In this document: positions 37,012 through 43,322 of the stretch, one piece after another
Layout: every line of letters begins with the position of its first letter
Numbering within the stretch: the stretch's first letter is position 1
Source of the DNA: Synergistaceae bacterium
Lineage (GTDB): Bacteria; Synergistota; Synergistia; Synergistales; Synergistaceae
Length of the DNA: 43,322 nt
Assembly (NCBI GenBank): GCA_030523725.1
Contig: JAUNHV010000005.1
Coordinates: 1-43,322 of the forward strand
Direction: 5' to 3'
The notes under the pieces: generated by a model
The model's input: the letters and a program-made list of their open reading frames with translations, nothing else
What the model was told of the DNA's origin: nothing
The model's database searches: none
Position numbers and translations under genes: made by a program

Positions 37012-37145
37012 TTGCTGACAATTTGTCGGCAACTGAAAAAATCTGCTTCAAAATTATACAGACTTTTTTCTGCATCGTCAAAAGACAAAATGCACTGATT
37101 GTAAGGATAAAACGTGGCAAAATCGCTGAAAATTTTAAGAAAATT
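37012..37145 (+). repeat. 134-bp direct repeat, copy 1
   Basis: About 90% identical, with no gaps, to 38289-38422. It starts with a hairpin (TTGCTGAC...GTCGGCAA) and contains a second short stem (CAGA/TCTG around a T run). The two copies bracket the PDDEXK nuclease gene. Confidence 0.9.
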
Positions 37146-37224
37146 AAAGAAAATGGGCTGGGAGCAAGAACCTATGGAACACGGAGGCGTTCACTTTACT
37201 AAATATGTGGACGATGATGACTAA
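37111..37224 (+). pseudogene. Gene-end remnant after the BRO pseudogene
   Basis: In a second frame the sequence after copy 1 reads KKMGWEQEPMEHGGVHFTKY and an Asp run before a stop at 37222. It looks like the natural C-terminus of a protein whose beginning is missing; upstream in this frame is a stop at 37108. Family not recognised. Confidence 0.35.
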
Positions 37225-37248
37225 AATCAAAGGTGAAATGAAGAAAAA

Positions 37249-38271
37249 ATGAATAATAACTTGCTAACAAACGAAATGATAAATCAAATTAGACATGTAA
37301 TGGAACAAGCCCGTTCCAATGTGGCTAAGACTGTAAACAACGAGCTTATTTCTGCCTATTGGAACATAGGACGCATTATTGTCGAGCATGAGCAAGAAAA
37401 TAATGAACGTGCTGCCTATGGCAAACAAACGCTAAAGGCACTCTCAAAAGCTTTAACAGAAGAATTTGGAAAGGGCTTTTCGGTTTCAAACATATATAAT
37501 ATGCGTTTGTTCTTTTTAACATATCAAAAATTCCAGACAGTGTCTGGAAAATTGAGTTGGTCACATTACTGTGAGCTCCTTTTGATTTCCGAAGATGATA
37601 AGAGAAGTTTTTATGAAAAGGAATGTGTCAATGCAGGATGGTCTGTTCGCGAATTAAAGCGTCAGATGCAAACTTCACTATATGAACGACTGCTGCTATC
37701 TTCAGGCACAGAAAACAAGGAGCGTGTTTTAGAGCTAGCATTAAAAGGAAACGAGATAACAAAGCCAATCGACATCATCAGAGATCCTTATGTGTTTGAG
37801 TTTTTAGGCATCCCAGAAGATAAGCCGATATTAGAAAGCAACCTTGAAAAAGCCCTTCTTGAACATATAGAAAAATTTTTACTTGAGCTGGGCAAAGGCT
37901 TTATGTTTGTTGGAACACAGCAAAGAATCACATTAGGCAACGAACACTATTATGTGGATATGGTTTTCTATAATAAAATACTTCATTCTTATGTGCTGAT
38001 TGAATTAAAGACAAAAAAGCTGATGCCCTCTGCAGTGGGACAATTGAATATGTATCTGAATTACTTTGCCTCAGAGGTTAACGATGAAAATGACAATCCG
38101 CCAATCGGAATTATCCTTTGCACTGACAAGGATTTTTTAGGTGCAGAATATGCACTCGGCAGTTTGAACAATGCAATTTTTGCATCAAAATATACCTTTG
38201 TTATCCCTAACAAAGAAACACTAATTAGCCAAGTGGAAACAGTCATAAAAAAGCTGGAAAACGTTAAATAA
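37249..38271 (+). CDS. YhcG-type PDDEXK nuclease (DUF1016 family)
   Basis: 340 residues. The N-terminal half is the DUF1016_N helical domain (ELISAYWNIGRIIVEHEQ, AYGKQTLKALSKALTEEFG, NIYNMRLFFLTYQKF). The C-terminal half is a PDDEXK nuclease core with Asp237 and Glu252-x-Lys254 (YVDMVFYN, LIELKTKKL), followed by GQLNMYLNYF. The family is abundant in mobile and defence loci and is often found near type I restriction genes. The ribosome binding site is weak. The gene sits exactly between the two 134-bp repeats, which suggests it moves or was acquired as a cassette. Confidence 0.9.
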   Translation: MNNNLLTNEMINQIRHVMEQARSNVAKTVNNELISAYWNIGRIIVEHEQENNERAAYGKQTLKALSKALTEEFGKGFSVSNIYNMRLFFLTYQKFQTVSGKLSWSHYCELLLISEDDKRSFYEKECVNAGWSVRELKRQMQTSLYERLLLSSGTENKERVLELALKGNEITKPIDIIRDPYVFEFLGIPEDKPILESNLEKALLEHIEKFLLELGKGFMFVGTQQRITLGNEHYYVDMVFYNKILHSYVLIELKTKKLMPSAVGQLNMYLNYFASEVNDENDNPPIGIILCTDKDFLGAEYALGSLNNAIFASKYTFVIPNKETLISQVETVIKKLENVK

Positions 38272-38288
38272 ATTTTTGCATAAACTAC

Positions 38289-38422
38289 TTGCTGATAATT
38301 TGTCGGCAACTGAAAAAATCGGCTTCAAAATTATGCAGACTTTTTTCTGCATACCTAAAAGACGAAATGCACTGATTGCAAGGATAAAACGTAGGAAAAT
38401 CGCTAAAAATTTTAAGAAAATT
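38289..38422 (+). repeat. 134-bp direct repeat, copy 2
   Basis: Gap-free counterpart of 37012-37145 with roughly a dozen substitutions, beginning 18 bases after the nuclease stop codon. The changes are not concentrated at third codon positions of the shared frame, so conservation looks non-coding. Confidence 0.9.
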
Positions 38423-38495
38423 CATAAATATTATGAGATTTTATTTATAATGAGGGACGAAATTACTTTAAGCTGAGGAATGTGAGGAGACAAAT

Positions 38496-41400
38496 ATGAA
38501 GATTTTTGATAATGTTACGAATATTATTCGTGACGATTTGAAAGATACAATAATCAAGGGAAGCAAGGTTTCAATTGCAGCAGCCTGCTTTTCTATGTAT
38601 GCCTATAAAGAGTTAAAAACTCAGCTTGAAGAGGTGGATGAGTTTCGTTTTATTTTTACATCTCCTACCTTTACCAAAGAAAAAACAGAAAAACAAAAAC
38701 GTGAATTTTATATTCCTCGCCTTGGTCGTGAAAACAGTCTTTGTGGGACAGAATTTGAAATAAGGCTTAGAAATGAGATGACTCAAAAAGCGATAGCCAA
38801 AGAATGTGCCAATTGGATTAACCGCAAGGCACGGTTTAAGTCCAACATTACCAATGAAAGAATGATGGGCTTTATGAATGTAGATGCTCAAAACTATACG
38901 CCATTTGATGGATTTACAACGGTGGATTTAGGTTGTGAACGAGGCAATAACGCATATTGCATGATTCAAAAAACCGAAGCACCGATGAGCACAGCATACC
39001 TACAGCTTTTTGATCAAATTTGGAATGATAACAACAAATTGCAGGATGTAACAGATGAAGTTCTTGAAAACATTACGACAGTTTATAACGAAAATTCCCC
39101 AGAATTTATCTATTTTATGACGTTGTATCATGTTTTTAGTGAGTTTCTTGATGATATTTCAGAGGATGTCCTGCCAAATGAGGCAACAGGTTTCAAGCAA
39201 AGCAAAATTTGGAATATGCTATATGACTTCCAAAAGGATGCTGCCCTTGCCATTATCAACAAACTTGAAAAATATAACGGTTGTATTTTGGCAGATAGTG
39301 TTGGACTTGGTAAGACTTTTACAGCCCTGTCTGTAATCAAATATTATGAAAATAGAAATAAAACTGTTCTCGTTCTTTGTCCAAAGAAGTTGGCAGAAAA
39401 CTGGAACACCTATAAAGACAACTATGTAAATAATCCTATTGCAACAGACCGCCTAAACTATGATGTGCTATTCCATACAGATCTTTCCAGAAATGGCGGA
39501 TTTTCAAATGGACTTGATCTTGACCGTTTGAACTGGGGTAACTATGACCTTGTTGTAATAGACGAATCTCACAACTTCCGTAATGGTGAAGGTGGCACAG
39601 CCACACACAAAAGCAATGGTGAAAATCGTTACCAAGTTTTGATGAATAAAATAATCCGTGCTGGCGTAAAAACAAAAGTCTTGATGTTGTCTGCTACGCC
39701 AGTAAATAACCGTTTTTATGACTTGAGAAATCAACTTGCTCTTGCCTATGAGGGCAAATCAGAATATATAGACAACACCTTGAACACGTCAAAATCAATT
39801 GACGAGATATTCCGTCAGGCACAAAAGGCTTTCAATGCATGGAGCAAGTTAGAACCTGAAAAAAGGACAACAGAGGCACTACTCACGACGCTAGATTTTG
39901 ATTTTTTTGAAGTGCTAGACAGCGTAACCATTGCCCGTTCCAGAAAGCACATAGAAAAGTATTACAACATCAATGAAATAGGCAAATTCCCAGAACGACT
40001 CAAGCCTGTGTCCTTGCGTCCAAGTTTGACGGACTTGGATACTGGCATAAACTACAACAAAATATATGAAAAGCTTGCGTTATTGAGTCTTGCTATATAC
40101 ACACCATCCAATTACATATTTGAAAGCAGACTGGATAAATATACAGACCTAAATTCCGGCAACGGCTCAAATCTCACCCAGCAAGGACGTGAAAGTGGTA
40201 TTCGGCGTTTGATGAGCATAAACTTGTTAAAGCGTCTGGAAAGCTCTGTGTATTCATTTCGTCTTACTTTGTCTCGCATAAAAGACCTTATAGCTTCCAC
40301 AATTGATGATATAAACGAATTTGAGAAATTTGGTCATGCAGATTTAGATGTGTTTGAAGTCGAAGAAAACGACTTTGATATGGAAGACAGCAACAATGAT
40401 CTATTCAGTGTTGGCAAAAAGGTAAAAATTGACCTTGCGGATATGGATTATACGACATGGCGCAACGAACTTCAGGAAGATGCCAACATTCTTACACAGT
40501 TAATTCAGATGGTAAGCAATATTACACCGGAACATGACACAAAGCTTCAAACATTATTTTCCTTGCTGGACGAAAAAATATCAAAGCCAATCAACGAAGG
40601 AAACAAAAAGGTGCTTATCTTCTCGGCTTTTTCAGACACTGCAGAATACCTTTATGATAATGTCAGCATTTATGTAAAAAATAAATATAAGCTTGATACA
40701 GCAATGATTACCGGCTCTGTTGAAGGGCGCACAACGATAAAGGGAATAAAGGCAACTCTCAATAACATTTTGACTTGCTTTTCTCCTATATCAAAAAACA
40801 AAGCTGTCCTAATGCCAAACAATTCAGCAGAAATAGATATTCTGATTGCAACAGATTGCATCTCCGAAGGTCAAAATTTGCAGGATTGCGACTATCTTGT
40901 AAATTATGATATTCACTGGAATCCAGTGCGTATTATTCAGCGTTTCGGGCGTATTGACCGTATAGGAAGCAAAAATGCCCACATACAGCTTGTGAATTTT
41001 TGGCCAGATATGACCTTGGATGATTACATAAATCTTAAATCACGTGTTGAAACTAGAATGAAGATTGTAGATATGACTGCCACAGGAGATGATAATGTTC
41101 TTAGCCCAGAAGAAAAGGGTGATTTGGAATATAGAAAGGCACAGTTAAAACGCTTGCAGGAAGAAGTCGTAGATATTGAGGATATGTCGTCTGGAATATC
41201 TATCATGGATCTTGGCTTGAATGAATTTAGGCTTGACCTGCTTGAATATGTAAAGAACCACGAGGACTTAAATAAAAAGCCTAAAGGGCTTCATGCTGTT
41301 GTCCCTGCCACGGAAGAAAATCCGCAGGGCGTTATCTTTGTGCTCCGAAACGTCAATGACAGCGTGAATATAGACAATCAGAATCGTATTCACCCATTCT

Positions 41401-41723
41401 ACATGGTCTACATTGCGAATGATGGCAGGGTTGTATGCGATTATCTTAACCCTAAAAAATTACTGGATACCGTCAGGTTGTTATGTCGTGGCAAATCCGC
41501 CCCAGTGTCTGCACTGTGCAATCAGTTTAATAAACAGACAGATGATGGACGAAATATGTCAGAGTTTTCAGCCTTGCTTAATGATGCGATAGTCTCTATC
41601 ATTAACAAAAAAGAAGAAAGCGATATCGACAGCCTATTTTCAAGCGGTGGCACTTCTGCTCTTGTGTCCAAGGTATCTGGATTAGATGACTTTGAGCTTA
41701 TTTGTTTTCTTGTGGTAAAGTGA
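38496..41723 (+). CDS. Large SNF2-family helicase with PLD-like N-terminal region
   Basis: 1075 residues. The first ~170 match the start of PLD-like helicase fusions (SKVSIAAACFSMYAYKEL), but I see no HxK catalytic motif, so the nuclease part may be inactive. The helicase core is complete: DSVGLGKT with Lys273, DESH from 356, SATP from 399, and a C-terminal half with ATDCISEGQNLQ and QRFGRIDRIGS from 815. GAGGAG lies upstream of the ATG. It is followed after 13 bases by the DUF4391 gene, so one operon. The likely role is ATP-driven DNA translocation in a restriction or defence complex, an inference from context. Confidence 0.88.
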   Translation: MKIFDNVTNIIRDDLKDTIIKGSKVSIAAACFSMYAYKELKTQLEEVDEFRFIFTSPTFTKEKTEKQKREFYIPRLGRENSLCGTEFEIRLRNEMTQKAIAKECANWINRKARFKSNITNERMMGFMNVDAQNYTPFDGFTTVDLGCERGNNAYCMIQKTEAPMSTAYLQLFDQIWNDNNKLQDVTDEVLENITTVYNENSPEFIYFMTLYHVFSEFLDDISEDVLPNEATGFKQSKIWNMLYDFQKDAALAIINKLEKYNGCILADSVGLGKTFTALSVIKYYENRNKTVLVLCPKKLAENWNTYKDNYVNNPIATDRLNYDVLFHTDLSRNGGFSNGLDLDRLNWGNYDLVVIDESHNFRNGEGGTATHKSNGENRYQVLMNKIIRAGVKTKVLMLSATPVNNRFYDLRNQLALAYEGKSEYIDNTLNTSKSIDEIFRQAQKAFNAWSKLEPEKRTTEALLTTLDFDFFEVLDSVTIARSRKHIEKYYNINEIGKFPERLKPVSLRPSLTDLDTGINYNKIYEKLALLSLAIYTPSNYIFESRLDKYTDLNSGNGSNLTQQGRESGIRRLMSINLLKRLESSVYSFRLTLSRIKDLIASTIDDINEFEKFGHADLDVFEVEENDFDMEDSNNDLFSVGKKVKIDLADMDYTTWRNELQEDANILTQLIQMVSNITPEHDTKLQTLFSLLDEKISKPINEGNKKVLIFSAFSDTAEYLYDNVSIYVKNKYKLDTAMITGSVEGRTTIKGIKATLNNILTCFSPISKNKAVLMPNNSAEIDILIATDCISEGQNLQDCDYLVNYDIHWNPVRIIQRFGRIDRIGSKNAHIQLVNFWPDMTLDDYINLKSRVETRMKIVDMTATGDDNVLSPEEKGDLEYRKAQLKRLQEEVVDIEDMSSGISIMDLGLNEFRLDLLEYVKNHEDLNKKPKGLHAVVPATEENPQGVIFVLRNVNDSVNIDNQNRIHPFYMVYIANDGRVVCDYLNPKKLLDTVRLLCRGKSAPVSALCNQFNKQTDDGRNMSEFSALLNDAIVSIINKKEESDIDSLFSSGGTSALVSKVSGLDDFELICFLVVK

Positions 41724-41736
41724 GGGACAATTTATT

Positions 41737-42393
41737 ATGTTAGATTTGCCAAAGTCAACGGAATTTAACAAGAGTATTCCAAAACAAAAATTCTATGAAA
41801 AACTTAACGTAACATCGCAGATGAAGCGTTTTTTTGTAGAACAAATAGACGTAATCTACTGGCGAAACAAGATAGCGACGTCAACGCTGAATCTTGCAGC
41901 AGGCAAAACTGTTACAGAAATTGAAATATTTGAAATAAAATTGAAGAAGCAACCTTTGGATGAATCTGTTCTTCGTCAGATGGACAAGGAAATTCCATAC
42001 CACATTATTTTTCTTTTGGAATATAATGGAAAATACCAAGCATGGACAGCCTATAAGGAAACAGCACTCACTGGCAATAACGCCTTTAAGGTTGGAAGCT
42101 ATTACCACACAGAATGGCTGGCGGAGTCGGAGCTTGCTCTCAAGATTGATGGACTGAACATAGATGCAGTATATGAAAGCTTTGTCCGTCAGATTGCGGG
42201 AGAATCCTTGAAAACAGGGACAGCGGATGAATCGCTGGCAGAGTCTGTGGCGCATGATGAAAAAAGAAAAAGTCTTGAAAAACAGATTGCTACGTTGCAG
42301 GCGAAAATCCGCAAAGAGAAGCAGTTGAATAAGCAAGTTGTGATGAGTACAGATTTGAAAAGACTAAAAGAAGAACTGGAAAGGATACAGTGA
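41737..42393 (+). CDS. DUF4391 domain protein
   Basis: 218 residues. The pattern DVIYWRNKIATSTLNLAAG, then EIEIFEIKLKKQPLDESVLRQMDKEIPYHIIF, fits DUF4391. The C-terminal ~50 residues are a charged coiled coil (EKQIATLQAKIRKEKQ). From memory, DUF4391 genes commonly sit beside large PLD/SNF2 helicases and an adenine methyltransferase; its own activity is unknown. The DUF262 gene starts 2 bases after its stop, a strong sign of co-expression. Confidence 0.8.
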   Translation: MLDLPKSTEFNKSIPKQKFYEKLNVTSQMKRFFVEQIDVIYWRNKIATSTLNLAAGKTVTEIEIFEIKLKKQPLDESVLRQMDKEIPYHIIFLLEYNGKYQAWTAYKETALTGNNAFKVGSYYHTEWLAESELALKIDGLNIDAVYESFVRQIAGESLKTGTADESLAESVAHDEKRKSLEKQIATLQAKIRKEKQLNKQVVMSTDLKRLKEELERIQ

Positions 42394-42395
42394 TT

Positions 42396-43322
42396 ATGGC
42401 AAAAGATTTGATTGAAGAATTAGCAAGAGAGAGAAAATATATCAAAACGGACAGCTATGAAATGTCAATTGGTGAATTAATCAGCTTATATCGCGATGGC
42501 GATCTGAAATTGAATCCAGCATATCAAAGGCTTTATAGATGGGATCAAGACCATAAGGTTCGTTTTATTGAATCTATATTAATTGGGATCCCAATTCCTC
42601 AAATATTTGTTGCTCAAAAAGAAGATGGGAAATGGGATGTAGTTGACGGTGTCCAACGCATTTCAACGCTCTTGCAATTTGTTGGTGATCTACCTGAATA
42701 TGATCCATTAGTGTTGGATGGAACAAAATATCTTCCATCACTGCAAGGAATGCAATGGACAACTATGCCAGATGATGCAAAGCGTATTCTCAAACGTACT
42801 CGTATTGGTGTAAACATTATCCTTACTGATAATAGTATAGAATCTCAATACGAGCTGTTTCAAAGACTAAATACGGGAGGGGTATCTCTTGAAAGCCAGG
42901 AAATCCGAAATTGTCTTATTATTATGCTCGATTCATCATATTATGATAAGATTAATGAACTGAAGAACTATCCTGCTTTCAAAAACTGTTTGACCCTGAC
43001 AGATGACAAATTTAAGGTTGAATACCACATGGAGCTGATTGTTCGTTATTTGATTGCAAAACGTAATAAAACCAACTTCTCGGATTACAATATTTCTACC
43101 GAAAAAATAACGAGTTTTCTTGACCGAGAAATATCTATGCTGATTGAAGATAAAGAATTTGATTTAGATCGTGAAATAGAAATCTTCAAAAAAACATTTG
43201 ACTATTTGTCGGAAAAGCTTGGTAAAGATGTTTTCGTAAAATATAAGGTTGAAAAATCAAAATTCGAAGGAGCTTTTTCTAATGCAAGTTTTGAGGCAAT
43301 CCTTGTTGGCGTAGCTGAAAAT
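42396..43322 (+). CDS. DUF262 (GmrS-like) protein, truncated by the window edge
   Basis: 309 codons are open to the end of the window. DUF262 is the ParB/Srx-like NTPase-nuclease fold of type IV restriction enzyme GmrSD. The key motifs are present: NPAYQRLYRW (from Asn40) and VVDGVQRIS (Asp84, Gln87, Arg88), then YELFQRLNTGGVSLESQEIRN. The ending AFSNASFEAILVGVAEN suggests only ~50-60 residues are missing. Whether the GmrD-type HNH partner domain or a separate HEPN-type nuclease follows cannot be seen. Third gene of the helicase-DUF4391 operon. Confidence 0.88.
   Translation, partial: MAKDLIEELARERKYIKTDSYEMSIGELISLYRDGDLKLNPAYQRLYRWDQDHKVRFIESILIGIPIPQIFVAQKEDGKWDVVDGVQRISTLLQFVGDLPEYDPLVLDGTKYLPSLQGMQWTTMPDDAKRILKRTRIGVNIILTDNSIESQYELFQRLNTGGVSLESQEIRNCLIIMLDSSYYDKINELKNYPAFKNCLTLTDDKFKVEYHMELIVRYLIAKRNKTNFSDYNISTEKITSFLDREISMLIEDKEFDLDREIEIFKKTFDYLSEKLGKDVFVKYKVEKSKFEGAFSNASFEAILVGVAEN

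Larger units (their letters stand above)
36759..37202 (+). pseudogene. Truncated BRO-N/antirepressor-like gene
   Basis: The first ~65 residues match the N-terminal BRO domain (KLFEGQQIRSLWDKQQEKWYF, FSVIDILGVLTES, PRKYWSVLKTRLKKEGNEL) of proteins that are usually about 270 residues long. After QLKQKA the similarity stops; the rest of the frame is encoded by the 134-bp repeat and a short tail. GGGAGG precedes the ATG 5 bases after the Fic stop. A perfect 11-bp stem lies inside the remaining coding part (36932-36954). Best read as a remnant, although the frame is open. Confidence 0.7.

Noticed and set aside
36759-37202. Intact short BRO protein
   Set aside because: Similarity ends abruptly at residue ~70 and the rest is repeat-encoded, so a remnant is more likely, although the frame is open.
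38496-43322. DISARM system
   Set aside because: A helicase and a PLD-like region are present, but no DUF1998 (DrmB), DrmA-type helicase or methyltransferase is seen in the window.
35698-43322. CRISPR array or cas genes in the accessory region
   Set aside because: Only two copies of the 134-bp repeat exist, separated by a whole gene; no short regularly spaced repeats and no Cas motifs.

Overview
The window comes from an AT-rich bacterial chromosome. The cell envelope looks diderm: there is an autotransporter with an outer-membrane beta-barrel and an OmpH/Skp-like periplasmic protein. Alongside these sit genes common in low-GC Gram-positive relatives (RqcP, YqhQ/DUF1385, a GerMN-domain protein, a K+-type membrane pyrophosphatase). 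That mix fits an anaerobic diderm such as Negativicutes or Synergistota. The sequence alone does not let me choose between them.

Layout. 0.4-9.1 kb, plus strand: hppA, then dnaG-rpoD-rqcP and yajC-secD-secF. 9.5-12.6 kb, minus: an MFS transporter and rsmA-trmB. 12.8-15.1 kb, plus: a small ferredoxin, rpmE, thyX and a DUF1385 protein, the first two with clear promoters and terminators. 15.2-21.0 kb, minus: prfA-prmC, then gatC-gatA-gatB and an OmpH-like gene. 21.1-25.6 kb, minus: a large DUF6273/autotransporter gene between two hairpin-rich repeat elements, a long leader region, and the RNase P RNA gene. 25.6-32.5 kb, minus: a tight housekeeping run rmuC-pcrA-coaE-thiN-M50 protease-surE, then an exported protein of unknown function. 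32.7-35.4 kb, plus: GerMN gene-rph-rdgB.

From about 35.4 kb to the right edge the content becomes accessory. A self-inhibited Fic protein with its own operator-like promoter comes first, then a broken BRO-N gene and a YhcG-type PDDEXK nuclease bracketed by a 134-bp direct repeat. A compact operon of a very large SNF2-family helicase, a DUF4391 protein and a DUF262 (GmrS-like) protein follows and runs off the window. This is the best candidate for an under-described system, probably DNA defence or restriction.

The most unexpected signals in the core genes are substitutions at normally invariant positions. GatA has Ser in place of the catalytic Lys and Pro in place of the cis-Ser. TrmB has Cys in place of the conserved Asp of its NFPDPW motif. 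Two further points deserve attention: a modular hairpin repeat whose stems differ in sequence but keep their pairing, and a Phe-rich leader-peptide-like ORF with an overlapping terminator, about 340 bases upstream of the autotransporter start.
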